Source: Agriotes lineatus (Eukaryota; Arthropoda; Insecta; Coleoptera; Elateridae). Taken from it: a DNA stretch of 64,000 nt. The notes beneath the pieces were generated by a model. That model was not told where the DNA came from and made no database searches. It saw nothing but the letters and a program-made list of their open reading frames with translations. The position numbers and the translations under genes are program-made. The stretch spans positions 1 to 64,000 of the forward strand of contig CALNHX010007413.1 of assembly GCA_940337035.1 (NCBI GenBank). Direction: 5' to 3'. This document shows, piece after piece, positions 13,053 to 25,811 of the stretch. Each line of letters begins with the position of its first letter. Position 1 is the first letter of the stretch.

Positions 13053-13190
13053 ATAGCGTCATAACGTGCCGGAGTGCTGACTTTCACTGGTGATTTGATG
13101 AAGAGCATATATTCGGCTAACTTTATCTGGTTAGTCTGTCTGCAAGGCTATTGAAGATGACAGTTTAACGGTTGAAATACGTATTTGGCG
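13053..13190 (+). other. 3' end of Penelope-like element, hammerhead-like remnant
   Basis: Directly after the coding remnant, GAAGATGACAGTTTAACGG...TTGAAATACG (13152-13181) resembles the CTGAAGATG...CGAAAC words found in Penelope terminal repeats and in the hammerhead-like motifs at 8.3 and 29.6 kb. It probably marks the element's 3' terminal region. The core is too degenerate to call a working ribozyme. Confidence 0.45.
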
Positions 13191-13924
13191 GTTGTTATAT
13201 ATTTGTGTGGTTAAGGGTTTTTAGCAGATTGTGTCAGATTCAAACCACAGGCTCTAGCCTGTGTTTTATTCACGTACGTATTTCTTTCTATGAATCTCAT
13301 TCCTTTGGAGCTGCGACACATGGACAGTTTTATTTACGGACCTGTAGTTTTGCCGCCCGGTGAAAGAACTGTAGTCACTCTACACACGGGAAGCTCGCAC
13401 TTCCTGCGTAACAAACGAAACTCTTCAAGCCGCATCTGTAAACCTCCTGACGGAAAAAATGTAACGTTTCTGTGCAGACCTGCATTTATCGGTATGAAAT
13501 TATACAATACCCCGGTTGTATAGCCGAACGGCAGCCGAGTGTCACCGGCAGCCAACTGAAAATTACATGGCAACCGGGCGAAACTGCCATGGCCGTCTAT
13601 GACTCCCAATGAAATAATTTTATTTATTAATCGTCTTTTTTCACCTGGAAACTATCGGCCAGCGAAGGAACTTCCATGTGTCTTAGGTCTTAATATCGGG
13701 AAATCTTCCTACAGCTTGAAGCAAACTGTTATTGTTCAAACTGCAATCATTTCCAGGTTAAGTGTTCTGTAATTACCAGATTTAACAATTACAGATACAT
13801 AGTACAGTGTAGTTCGATGCCTAGCACCTCAATTCTAATACAAGTCTTATCGCTACATATATCTTATATACCTAACACATACATAATATACATATACATA
13901 TACCGCAACGCACACACAAACACG
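13191..13924. other. Gap between Penelope remnant and R2-like LINE
   Basis: 13290-13620 is richer in G and C than the flanks and is open for about 90 codons on either strand, but I recognise no protein in it. 13830-13930 is a TA/CA-rich low-complexity stretch next to the 3' end of the R2-like element. Confidence 0.4.
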
Positions 13925-15660
13925 ACATGTACACATTCGGGGGGCCTGCGAATCACCGCAAGGACCACTCATCTATTAGCCCACCCCGGCTCGCTCCTCG
14001 ACCTAACGGGCCCTTCATCTGGTTCCATCTAGTCCCTGCAGCGTCCTGGTCGTCATCCCGGCCCGCAATCCTTCTGGGAGGCCCAAGGTCTTCAATGACT
14101 GATGGGAGATCGGACACCACACTCCATGCCAAGAGATGGTGCAGGTGGTGGTCGAAATGTCTTCGGGTTGGACGTGTAGTCGCTCTGCTATAGCGGCTAC
14201 TACTTCCAGATCATCGGCGTAGTAGTTCCTCTTACGAGTGTGTGAGACCGTAAGAGGAGTTGTAGCCGACACCAGCTGTGCATCGATAATAACAGCCTTC
14301 CCATTCTTCTTGGCGATAATGTCTGGCTTCCGAGTTCCAGCAGCAGTGTTGAATCTTGACTCTTCAGTGACCTCTTCCCATCCAGCTTGTCTCAACCCCG
14401 ATGCAATCGTTGAGCAAAGGGCATCGCGCCTTCTCACTCTCCCCCCGTGCGTCCTACAGCAGCACTGGATCACATGTGCTACTGTTTCAGTAGCGCCACA
14501 TCCAGCTCGGCATAATGTTTACCAATTTTGGCGGCGCGTACCTCTGGACGTTCTGATTCGTGTTGGGAGGGAGTTAATATGCACATGTTGGTACTGAACA
14601 TAATCCCTGCCAGGGATGCCGCTTGATCGCTGAGCAATCCATGTCGTGGAGAGGGAGCTTGAATTAAACTCCTTCGGCTCGCGGCCATCAACTGAGTTGT
14701 ACAGACCACCTGCCGAGTGCTTCTTCGTCGCCTCAACAATGACTTGTTCCAGATCCATTCCCAGCTTAGGTAACACTTGCTTCGCCCACCGCAACTTCCT
14801 CCTGAGCCGCGGGGTGGCAAGTGCTGTAATGTTCACCGGGAGATTTGACTCTTGAGATTTGTTGAGGCGCGCTATAGTCATAGATGGGATTAAAGTCACC
14901 AAAGAGGGGATGCCTAGACCTACATCCTTCACCGCCGTGTGAAAATAACCTTGAGATACATCTTTTGGAAATCTTAACCATGTACGAACAGCGTCTCTGG
15001 TCTCTCGGTCGACCGCCTTCAACCTTCCTAATGAGATTCTCCCCAGGACTAAGGCATGATACACCCTGGGGTTCGTAATATCTCTAGGCGTTGCTGGGGT
15101 TTAAATGGTGGCCTGATGATGTTGTCCAGTATGTGCCCCAGCTCTGCTTCGACCGGCGATAGACCAGCAACACCGAACTCCAGTCCCAGATATTTCCACC
15201 TCTACAAGACTTGCATCTCAGGGAGTGGTCCGGAAGCTAGCCTAAATTGGCTTCCGGTCAGAACCTTAATCTTCTTGATCTTCCCTGCTGGCAATAAAGA
15301 GAAGGTGGAGCTCTTTTGGGCGGAAATAGTGAGGCCCATGTTGGCGGCCGTTTCTTCAACCCTGGTGATCGTCTGTTGCAAGCCATAGGCTGTAGACGTC
15401 ACCAGTAGCAGATCGTCGGAGAAAGCAAGACAGTTGACTCTTGTGTCTTCTAGTTAGTAACCGACTTCGTTTGGTATGGCTTCGAGGATCTCGTTGATTG
15501 CCAGGTTGAATAGTAGTAGTGAAAGTGGGTCTCCCTGCTTTACTCCCCTCCGGACGACAATCTCCTTCGAAGTTGCCCCTTGCAGACTAATCCTGGTGGT
15601 CGGCCTCCGGCATATCTGACGTATATACTATTGCAAATCAGCTGAGTACTGCTGCGCATC
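13925..15660 (-). mobile_element. 5'-truncated R2-clade non-LTR retrotransposon
   Basis: This minus-strand element is clearly richer in G and C than its surroundings. It keeps the second half of an R2-type polyprotein, from just before the GVKQGDPLS box of the reverse transcriptase to the C-terminal endonuclease. The N-terminal zinc fingers and Myb domain are lost. The 3' boundary is uncertain (about 13.9 kb). R2 elements normally sit at one site in 28S rDNA, and I see no 28S sequence on either side. The copy is therefore either an off-target insertion, a transposed rDNA piece, or a related R2-clade family with another target. Confidence 0.8.
14015..15660 (-). pseudogene. R2-type reverse transcriptase/endonuclease (broken)
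   Basis: Reading on the minus strand, the boxes in order are YIRQICRRPTTRISLQG, RRGVKQGDPLS (about 15540), an in-frame TAA, then LAFSDDLLLV (catalytic box, about 15420). Next come GLTISAQKSSTFSL, a TAG near 15200, WKYLGLEFG, and RPPFKPQQRLEILR (about 15085). After a frameshift follow VYHALVLGRISLGRLK, RTWLRFPKDV and YFHTAVKDVGLGIPSL. After a single TAA (14519-14521) come the CCHC zinc knuckle CRAGC...HVIQC and the endonuclease core RKPDIIA...VIIDAQ, a PD-(D/E)XK-like nuclease. The end carries CTISWHGVW. The order and wording are those of R2. Three stops and one frameshift are visible in the retained part, which is mild decay for a truncated copy. Confidence 0.85.
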
Positions 15661-16350
15661 GCTCGACTAGACTGCGTCACCAACCATGCATAAAAATTTC
15701 TCACTAGTACGACTGGAAAGTATTTGGTTGCTGGCTATGTCGCCTTTCTGACAGATGACGTCTCGGAATAATCGAAACGCCACGAAACTCTTTGCAGTTT
15801 TGTACTTACTTTGTGCGCGGTTAAAATATTGTTTACTTGAAGTGCAAACACTGGCTCGTGGCACACTTAGGCAGTAAATTCTATTTAGTACTTTTTTAGC
15901 TCACTGTAGGCGAAATTCCCTGGGAGTCGTTTACAAACGTACGCCCTAGAGCTCATCACGGCTGCCACTAAATTCAGCTTCGCCGCGATCACCGTTGATC
16001 CATACCGAAGGCTGCACACACAAAATCCAACGATCTATGCACTAAACAGGACTGTACCGCCCTTTCAACTATACTAAGTTACCACGGTTAAATCTAATTG
16101 ACAATGGAAAACAGGCAAACACAAACTGGCTGTATATGTACAGTTTATTTATTTTTTTTTCTATAATACCTGTCAGTGTCAAAGCTTTAGTGTTTCTATT
16201 GGTATTTGTTGGGGTCCCTACACAAATTGTGTTGTTACATTCTGGTTGCTAGCAACAAATTTTATTAATCAAACTGAGAGGTTATGTAACGTAAGTAGCT
16301 GTCAGAGTCAGAATGACAAATCACTAGTATGAAAATACAGGTAGGTCGGT
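15661..16350. other. Flank of the R2-like element, nothing recognised
   Basis: No coding or RNA feature could be supported. The sequence upstream of the R2-like truncation point is unlike 28S rDNA. Confidence 0.4.
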
Positions 16351-16351
16351 A

Positions 16352-16619
16352 ATAAATTTTATTCGCAACCATATATGTAATGTTAACATTCCTGACCTCA
16401 TTTGAGTGGGGGAAGTCGTACATTTCAGCCCGCTACTTCCCGCACTCACTTACCGCACTTGAGCGGTAAGTGAGTGCGGGAAGTACATTCCCGACCGCTG
16501 AGTAGGTAGGGACACTGGAAATCTCGTTGATCCATTCATGCGCATCACAACCTGTCGTATCATAATATAATAATTTTTCCAATTATTGTTTAGAATAAAG
16601 TGGTTGCGAATAAAATAGT
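16352..16619. mobile_element. Small inverted-repeat element with perfect central hairpin
   Basis: Outer inverted repeats TTTATTCGCAACCA (16358-16371) and its complement (16601-16614) match perfectly over 14 bp and enclose a hairpin. The hairpin stem is 22 bp and perfect (16435-16456 with 16463-16484), around a 6-nt loop ACTTGA. There is no coding capacity. It is probably a MITE or foldback element and directly abuts the next hairpin. Confidence 0.6.
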
Positions 16620-16749
16620 ATACAAACCTCGGCAGGAAGTTTCCTTAGTCTCGAGATAATAGCTGATTTCGACGCTTCGCGTCTCAATCAGCTAACTAAT
16701 CTCTCGACAGTAATGAAACACTTCCCATCTCGGGCTGTAATATACTATT
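16614..16749. repeat. Imperfect long hairpin, loop GACGCTTCGCGTC
   Basis: The ends are inverted copies, AATAGTATA (16614-16622) and TATACTATT (16741-16749). The arms pair imperfectly along about 60 bp each. The loop (about 16669-16685) is itself a small hairpin, GACGC-TTC-GCGTC. This fits the class of hairpins seen at 26.1, 27.4, 32.7, 33.5, 42.7, 60.4 and 62.6 kb. Confidence 0.6.
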
Positions 16750-16858
16750 AATTATTTTAACAGAATACAAAATGGTAAATGTCATGAAAAGAAGAACATT
16801 AGGAATGAAGGCAAAAACTGAAGGAGACTAAGGTAACCTAAAATAATTAATTTTTAAA

Positions 16859-17053
16859 TTGTCAGCGCGACGGGTAGACAGGGCTCAAAACATCATCCAA
16901 CAAGATTCACTGTCAATTTTGCCAACCTTACAACAGTTTCACCGGTATCATAGCAAAAAAATGAACTTTAAATATTATTTAAACAGAGCAGGCTTGGAAA
17001 GCCAGATGCCCGTTTCAACTTTTAATCAGTATTTTGAGTTGTACGAAGATTAA
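16859..17053 (+). other. Short open frame of unknown nature with a shared downstream motif
   Basis: A 64-codon open stretch without an ATG start ends at 17051-17053; I do not recognise its product. About 40 bp downstream lies CGCGAAGTCTATCCGGGAAC (17090-17109). It recurs with two changes near 28657, downstream of an exon-like open frame at 28316-28437. The two places may be decayed copies of one repeated sequence. Coding status is unproven. Confidence 0.2.
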
Positions 17054-20000
17054 GTGGTATATTCATAATCTAAGTGTGAAAAAATTAATCGCGAAGTCTA
17101 TCCGGGAACATACTGTAGACTCTATGATTTTATAAATCCTATGTGTAGAATTTATTATAAACAATAAATGTTAATGATTTTTCTGAACTGCGAAGTTCCT
17201 GTTTGTAATTAAAAGCGAGCTTTCTATAGATATTTACAAAATTTGTTATTTAGTTTACATACTTTTCAACATTTCTGTGTAATTAGTAAATTGTGTAGCA
17301 TATTCCGAAACAATTTTAAAAATTTGATTGTGTAGATTAATATATTTATACATAACTCGGTGCTCTTAAATGTAATTTTTCATACTACTGTTTGTATGGA
17401 TAGCAAAGTGTGTCCTTCCATGTGTACAACTGAGCATATCACCTGAAATTGTCTGAAAATTAGTCTAGTAACAAGAGTCCAATAAAGGACTTGTTGAAAA
17501 TGCAGAAACCACACGTCCGGAAATTGAATACACTGAACGTTTTCATAAAAATTCAGTGGCATCATTATCGCATACTACTTTTTGAGTATTCGTATCAAAC
17601 CCTAAAAAGAGCAACATATTCTACACGAGCGCAATTTTACGTACAAAACGTTAGTAAAGGTTATTTTAAGATTAATTCAAGGCAATTTGTCTATATTAGC
17701 TCCTCTTTATCTCGTTCGTGCTACCTGGCCATGTTGGCAAGGAAATAAAAAATATGCTAATATTTTCAACGTGGAGGCTTAATTTATGACGTCTTAAATT
17801 ATCCGTTATTTATTTTGTAAAATAGCGAAAGAAATGCTTTGTGATCATAAATTTGCGTTGCTGTTAGCAAAAACTGCAAGCTTGCTTATAACAACTACGA
17901 GAATTATTTTTAGTTTATGGAATGTTATAGTAATAATCTGAATAAGCTTTTTAGGGTGACTGTCATATACATTCAGAAAATTGAAATGTTTACCTACAAC
18001 CGTTCGTATCCTTGCCCTACATACGCTTCTTTCCTTTGCGCCGACGACGCCGACGTTGGCCAATAAAGTTTCTGCATCTGGTCGTTTTTGGAAACCTTAA
18101 AGGCTGCTCTTAAACCCTTAATAGGCAGTACTCTTAAAAGGATAGCCCAACGGGTTTCCAGAGAATTGGGTAATTACGATCGCCAAACTTCGTTCGACCC
18201 TATTGGAAATCTTCGAGTGAGACATTAATTATCCTCCTTATTGGGATTCAATTAGTTTACTCCGTTCTGTAGTTTTTGACAGACACTTGAAGTAAACCTT
18301 GTAATTATTTAAGCTAGCTTGAATCTATGCTACACGGTTTGACAGTTTTAATATTTTCCCCCGAATTATTTGTGTATTTTCACATCGAGGCATCGTATAA
18401 ATCATGGCTAAATAAATACAATATTCGCATGTTTTTCTAAAATTTTGTACAATTTTTATTCGGCAAACTGACCAAAAACTATTAAAAATTCATTGGCATT
18501 TGTTTACAACTTAATTATTATATATAATATCTTATATGGGAAGCTAAAAGTCTGGTGAAATAACCAAAATCTGAAATGCCAGCATAGTGCTGAAATAGGA
18601 AGATACCGGAAAGTCGGAAAAGTCTGGCATCTTGAAGTCCTTGAATAATTTAGCAGAAGCTCTAACTAGTCAATTAAGGGCAGAACTTCTGTTAAATCAC
18701 TGCACTCCCAAGAATTGAAATTAAAAACCTGCAAAATTCATGCAGTTTGAAAACTTTTAAACTTTCACAGAATATTATGAAGCTTGAGGTAAAGTGAATA
18801 GTCCCCAGACGAATTAGAAATGCCGCGAGTTAGATGGATTACCTACATTAATGGGAGTATTGAAAACTGAAGTGCATCTGCATTACATTAAGAGTACTGA
18901 ATTTAAAAATATAAATGTTTTTAAACTCATCTCTGATATTGTGCCCGAGTGCATGTATAAAAATTCCGAATACTTTATTCCATGAATTTTAAGAAGAAGG
19001 TGTAGAGCTTTTAGAAAAAGCAGTAGAATATAATAATTCGATATATTTGTGCTACATAGATAGACAAAAAAAAACAAAAACTATGCTGGTCTCCTAAAAT
19101 TCAATTTCATGCAAAGGTAAGGTCGTAGAACTGCACAACTTGCGAGCTGCTTAAAAGAAACAGTAGCGATGGAGTAATAAGTACATGTTCAGTTTTAAAA
19201 CATAAATCAATAAATAAATAAAAGATAAGAACAACTAAAATGAAGATAAAGAACTGTCCATATATGACATATGAAGAAAATATGGATAACAAATATTGCA
19301 ATGCACCTCCAAATAGAGAACAGCGAGAAGGAAGGAATGAAATAACTACGTAACTACTCAACGAAATCAAAGCCTGGCAGAGAAGCATTGATTTCCTAGT
19401 CGAAGGAAGAAGTAGAAGAAGGAGAAGAATGTGTTCTCTGGAATCTATGTCCTATTAACCGATAGCTATGTTTTTGACATATTTCTAAATTGAAACTTAG
19501 TGACAATTACTTAGCATATTTTGTAAATTTTGATAAATTGCTCTAAGAGTACGGTTCCAAAAACTTTATACAGCTTTTAACAGTTACTTCGCAACGGCTA
19601 CATGCTAAATGCCAAGACGTATCGATTGGTATGAGAGAATCCTAAAGATTTTGGCACAGATTTATTCAATAAACCTTGTGTTACGTCTATTTGAAAACTA
19701 CCGCCGCCGCTGGCTTGTGAATACACGCGGAGGAGGAACCAGCGTAATTCGTCGCGTCGAAGTTTTCAGGCGCGGAGAAAGACTCAATAGTTAGATATAG
19801 TCGAGCACACAGGTTGCGTGTAGTGTGTTACCTGTTTTGTGAATATATCTATTTGGCGAAGCCCCTTACCGTGCTAATTAGTCAAATTACGACGATTTTC
19901 CGATATGTCCAACTTATCAAAACGGAATTTACCATCGGCCTCCGGTCGGATACATTCAAAGAAACACCCTGCAGCACCCCTCTATCTACCGATTCGCAAA

Positions 20001-23000
20001 CATCCTGTAAAATAGCGCTCGACGCCCTGTATATGAATTTATTACTTCGCAACACTCCTGCATCCTGACCAAGCTTTGGAGAAGCTCCCTTATATCGCTT
20101 GTGGAGCTATCTAATTGTTTCTATTTTCGAACTACAAGCCCAGCTACATATCCGCAAATCTCGTTCAACTTTGGTGGCCAGCGATCCAGTAGGAGGCTTT
20201 TCCTGCCACTTTCCTTGATTTTCGCATCTTACCGTCGATTGAATTGTATTTCAACTAAGTCGAATACATGGTTATTGTTTAATATTACCGTCAATGTTAT
20301 ATGTATTTTAGCAAGTAAATTGATGTTGTGAATCAAGCTTTAGAGCATATTCCCGTTCGCAGTGCAGTAGCGCCTCAGACGAACATGTAAAAGTTTTGCT
20401 TATTGTAACAAGCTGGTCGAAATTTTTAGGCGATGTTTTGAAACCCTAGTTTGTTGCGGCCACAGCTGCAAGGCTGAACAGTTTAAATATAATGTTATGA
20501 ATTTTATCTTAATATTGTTCTAAAATTGACATTTCATTTCTGCGTATTCTGAAGTCAAGTAAGGCATTTCCCATGAAACCAGTTTTCTATTGTAAAACCC
20601 TCAGTCCATCACTGTCATCAAAATCCCATGGTACAATCATTCTGAATACTCCCATATACTCCCAACCCACTGAGCTAGCTACTGAGCAATCTTTAAGCTA
20701 CCTACATGTCATTCGTAGGCGGGGATTTATTGGTAACACTTGTTCTACTCGACAAAGTAAATAGTACAAATTCAATTCGTTGAATATTTAAGAATAACTA
20801 GATTAATGAGACTATATATATGCACAGAAAATTAGTTTTTATTGTCCTTAAAAATATCGAAATATGTGATAATTCAATTTGGAAATATATTGAGCAAAAT
20901 AAGTTTTAAAACGAGTTTACCAGAGGTTATATTCTTCATATTAGTTAGTACTGTATGGGAAATGATGGCACTTGATTTATGGCAATCCCCCCAATAACTT
21001 GTGTATGAAATGTAATTATTAAATTTATTATTATTTTAAAGACGTGTCAAAAAAATATTAAAGCACCTCTATATTGGAATAAAAACTGCATCGTTTTGAC
21101 TGTATCATGCAATACAAACTGGCTGCTTACTGTGACTGTTATGCTCAAAATGAGTTCGTAATGAAATATAACAAAAAATTATTATAAGATATGCTGCCCT
21201 TTAATAATTTATTTATGGCAATATTTAATCCTTGTTGCCCCGACTAGGTATTAGGTTCGAAAATCTCTTACCTCAGGGTTGAATCTCTTCACAGTTGAAA
21301 ACGTACTCATTTGCATGATAACTGCTCTATTATGGTAAATGCACTTTCTTAATAAATTTAACCTCAAATAAATGGTCACAAAGCGACATAGAAATTTGCG
21401 TTCAATGTCTACTTTAATCAAACCAAGCTGTTGATAATTACCTCACAGGTAAATAACAATGAAATCACTGCATTCACGTAACTAAGCAAACCTATTCATT
21501 GGTAACTAAGGACGCCACTTCGGTCCAACACTGAATTGATCAATTTTTTGAAAAGGACAACAGGTCCAATCGCTCACGTTGTCCACTCAGATGCTGGAAA
21601 CCGCCCAAATTGCGCCTTTTTCTTCTACTCTGCACCGATGTCTGCTAGCTAGAACCGCTTTGATCCAAGATGCAAGTAACTTCTTCGACTGCGATGTCTG
21701 GGGCGACTTGCCTTGCTGCTTGCTGCCTTCGCTAATGTCCTCCAATGTTGCTGGTATTACGCGTACCTGCTCTCACCTTCCTGTGCTGGTCCAAATCGTA
21801 GCTGCGCTTCTCCAAACCGTTACTGGCTTCTTCAAATCGTAGCTGTGCGTCAAAGTCCGAACTTTACTGCTCCAATCTTAGCTATTTTACTGATTACCGG
21901 AAAAACTGCACACACACACAAATAGCCCACTTCTGGATAACAATAATACGACCAGTTGTCTTAAATAAAACTTTACTTATACGAAGATTTACAATATTCT
22001 TTTTCCGAAGCCAGCACACAATTTCTTTCTTGGCTTCGCTTGGCCGAGCTTCTTTTTTTATTTACCAGTGTTGCTAAGTAACCTACTACATTCTATTATT
22101 TGGAAGTACACTTACTATGATCTTATAAATTTAATTATTTGTTTCATTTTTAATTAATTAACATGTATTTAATAATAATAAAGAAGCCAGAATTACCATA
22201 AGCAGTATACTATCTCAATATATCGTATCTATTAGAAAAAGTAGCTGACAAGTTAAAATTTGAAACGTTTTATAACTTGGGGATAATTCCCATTTCATAT
22301 TTTCCAACGAAGGAAATACATAATTCTTTGTTATGTACTTTATTTTTATGCCATTATTTTATTGTGTCGACCTATTATTTAGTAATATTAGCTTTAAAAA
22401 TTGTAATCTGTAGCATGCCATTCTAATAACGTAAATGATCGATAAACATTACTTTACGGACGGAAAGAACTTCACCAGGAAAATTTCAACTTTATAAAAC
22501 TGTTGTAATAATTAATGACTATCTAGTGTTTAATGAAATGTTTTTAACTATAAATACTTGTATATTTTCTTACCCAACTTAGAAGTATTGCTAAAATTAT
22601 GTTTCAAGTTTGTTAAATTTATTTTTAGAAATATCTAGAGAAAGTATATAAAATATCTTATCACGCAACGAAAAATATAATTTGCTATAAAAATTTAACA
22701 GGAGAAAATTGCCTTTCTTGGGATGCCTATAAATATAAATGAATGTAAGCTGAAATTATTAGCAGTAGCTCTGTTGGATGTTTAAATGTTAAATTCATGA
22801 TTTTTCAGTTCTGTGTAACATATCTGTATCAAGAGACTTCAAAACTGAAAACACACGTATGAAAAAGTCTATGCGGTTTTTACATTATTTTTTACAGAAA
22901 ACAGGCAATTTTCAAGTTCGCCCAAAGAATTATTTATGCATTTACAAATAAGAATACCATAATTTCCTTTAGCCTAACTAAGAAGCAATTGTTGCACACT

Positions 23001-23410
23001 TTTGAAATTATAAATAAATCTAACCTTACTAGAAACAATTCATAAACGACAAATTTGTCTGTAATTGCAAGCAAATTGAGCTTGAGAAACGACGGTTATA
23101 GAGATATTGCAAAAATGGATAAATTTACCGAAGAAAAGTGTAACACCACAGGAAATATTTAAGCATATGCAGAATACTTTAAGGAACTCTTCCCCAGCAT
23201 ATGCTACAGTTAACAGGTGGCGCGTCAAATTTAAACATGGAGCAAAAGCAGTTTATACGTAGGAAATGGTTGGAAAAATGTGAAAGATCATATTATTTAA
23301 TCGTGGCATAATTTTAATTCAAAAACTGTTAAAATTTGTGATCTACAGGGTGATTTTTAAGTTGATTCTTTCCATTTACTAGAAAATATAGCTAAAAAAA
23401 GTTTTTTTTG
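17054..23410. other. Long non-coding stretch, no gene recognised
   Basis: I find no assignable coding region over these 6.3 kb. 18000-18250, 19600-20340 and 21560-22080 are of higher complexity and GC. The last has CA-rich text and a polyadenylation-like AATAAA context, but no paired long terminal repeat could be found. The rest is AT-rich. Confidence 0.45.
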
Positions 23411-23811
23411 CATTTACCACTTTTCCGAAATATCAAAACTAACAAAGGTACAGGGTGTTAAAGTTTCAAATTAAAAACTAAACTTTGGCGCAAAGGCGGC
23501 TGGACAATTTTATTTTTGACAGGTCTTCCATTGTAATTTTATTATAATGTCATTACTACAATAATGGTTCATGTTTATGAAAATAATGAAAAATGCTTAT
23601 CATTTACTTGGAGTGTCGTCAAAATGCCGCGGCCGCATCGCTATTATATGCGGAACGTATGTGTAGAAGCGGATGGTGATCATTTTGAACATATCATTTA
23701 CGTTATATTAAGTTTAGTTTAATTTTTGTTAAGTAATTTTGGTTCTTAATTTGAAACTTTAACACCCTGTACCTCCGTTAGTTTTCATATTTCGCAAGTG
23801 GTAAATGAAAA
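23411..23811. mobile_element. Nested MITE derived from a mariner-like transposon
   Basis: An inner element at 23451-23769 has perfect 24-bp terminal inverted repeats beginning CAGGGTGTTAAAG and is flanked by TA on both sides, the mark of Tc1/mariner insertion. The inverted repeat then continues past the TA, less perfectly, for another 38 bp each way (23411-23448 with 23772-23811). This suggests a TA-flanked element inside a longer inverted-repeat element. The interior plus strand reads RNVCVEADGDHFEH near 23655-23695. That resembles the C-terminal C...GGHFEH word of mariner-like transposases, so the MITE is probably an internal-deletion derivative. Confidence 0.7.
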
Positions 23812-25287
23812 AAAAATCGAATTTCAGCAACAGGTATGGATCACATCAATAACTTTGTTTTTCAAGTTCCAAATTATTGTTAAATCTTCTATACAAAACC
23901 TCTGATTTTACGTTGCTTCAAAAGTAATAATTATTGTTAGCCCCGAACCTCGTGGTTGGTATGGTTATGGCCCAAGTCCACTCTTTCTCCCTATATTTAT
24001 TATTTAATCAAATGTAGGCGACAACCCTATTGCGGAAACTAAATTTGTCGTCTTTTCACCAAGTTGCACTGCCTTGCGTGTTAATGAAACTTTTACCATT
24101 TCCTTTTACATCGTCCTACGCCAAAAATGTTGCCGCATATTCAGCTGTCCACCGAAGCGTCCTTTATCTTTTTTTATCTCTCGTAGTTCTTGCAAATTTT
24201 GTTACTATAACATCTTAAACCTCCTCCTCAATTCCAGCCATCTTGACAGACGGAAGGTGAATTATGAATAATTGATTAGGTCTCTAATCTTGATGTGGCC
24301 CTTTTTTAGTAAAGTTTCTAACAGCTTGTTCGATGTTGCTTTCCAATTAAGATTCGACATCAATTCAACGGTAAGATGAACTACCGCGTTTTTTCCCGTC
24401 AGGTTTCCTTTGCAGTACTGACTTTTCTAGATGTTCATTTCGCGTAATGTAACTGTAAACTGTAGTTGACAGTCTTTGTTTTGGTCTATTTTGTTGGGCG
24501 CAGATTCGTTGCTTCCTAGTGCTGTCTAAAGAATCCTGAGCAAACACAAAAGTTCAAAAACCATCAATTCTGCGCTGATCTACTGTACGAATGGTCCAGG
24601 TCTCAGATGCGTATCTAAAAACGAAAAAATACCCGGGTTTATACTAAATTAATCTTTGAGCTACTGGTTATATCAGAGCTTTTCCATATTTTCGTCAATA
24701 ATTGAGTCATAGCTGTTCTATCCAACTGAATTTGGCAGCGTATCTCATGTTCGCAACTGCCATAATTTTTTATAAATGCGTCTAGATAAAGAAAGTTGTC
24801 TACAACTTCCTAATCTCCAGTGTGACGAATACTGGTTTATTATTATGTTTCCTGTCTACAATCATTAGTTTAGTCTTGATGGTGTTAATGTGGAGACCGC
24901 ATTCGGTACTAATTGTCGTTAGTTTTTCTGTTATGGTTAGTAACTCATTTTCATATTTACCAATGAGGAGAGTGCCATCAGGTAACTTAGATTGGCCAAG
25001 TGTGTAGTACAAATAGTCAATAGTAATTCCACTTTGCCATTCTTTTAAAACTGATCTCATTATGTACTCACTCTATATATTGTATAATAGAAGTGACAGT
25101 ATGCAACCTTGTCTAACGCCCTTTTTAATTTCACACTTTTACGAGAAGCTGTCTTAAAGTATTAGCAAAGCTAGACTATTTTCATATAAGTTCTTTATAA
25201 GGTTAACTAAAAGCTGCGGTACAGTAAGATTTTCTAAAGCAAATCCCACTTACGTTGTCGAAAGCTTTGCGATAATCAACAAAGCAT

Positions 25288-25811
25288 ATATAGTTCCATA
25301 AATATACCGACAAACTTTTAGGGGTGGTAGGGGACATCAAAACAAATATTTTTTGCTTTATAAACATATGTCCAAAAACGCTCCATTTTCGAGATACAGG
25401 GTGTTAAAATTTGTAAAAAATGGTTCAAATTTTTTTTCTCAAAAACAAAGCAAGATACGTAAAACACCCAAGTGAAAAAAAGTTGTGTTTTTAGGTGCTT
25501 CATCGTAAACAAGTTTAAAAATTTAAAAAAAAACTACTGGGTGTTATTTTTTTATACAAAAACCCTAACAGGTTGCCCCGTGAGCATGCCCCTGGAATTA
25601 CTGTATCAATTGTAATAGATCCAAAAGATGCCTCATAAAATTGCCAACAAACTGTGAAAATTTCATTAAAATCGGCTGAAGCGTGTTTTTCTACAAATTT
25701 TAACACCAAACGAAGCGTTTTCGGACATATGTTTATAAAGCAAAAAATTTTTGTTTTGATATCCCCTACCACCCCTAAAAGTTTGTCGGTATATTTATGG
25801 AACACCCTGTA
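25288..25811. mobile_element. MITE with about 100-bp inverted repeats, inserted in an RTE LINE
   Basis: The left arm (about 25291-25395) and right arm (about 25705-25807) are inverted copies containing ATAAATATACCGACAAACTT and GGGGTGGTAGGGG. The right end is ...GGAACACCCTG followed by TA; the left end is worn. The RT reading frame of the host LINE stops at one edge (REQILINLHQ side) and resumes at the other (CFVDYRKAFD side), so the boundaries are confirmed by the interrupted protein. There is no coding capacity of its own. Confidence 0.75.

Noticed and set aside
13290..13620. Possible small gene on either strand in a GC-richer patch
   Set aside because: Frames on both strands are of similar length and match nothing I know; GC-rich codons alone make stops rare.
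21560..22080. Possible LTR or LTR retrotransposon piece
   Set aside because: No second copy, primer-binding site, polypurine tract or gag/pol sequence was found nearby.
25515..25805. 96-codon minus-strand frame
   Set aside because: It covers the right arm of the MITE inserted in the RTE LINE and has no transposase motif.
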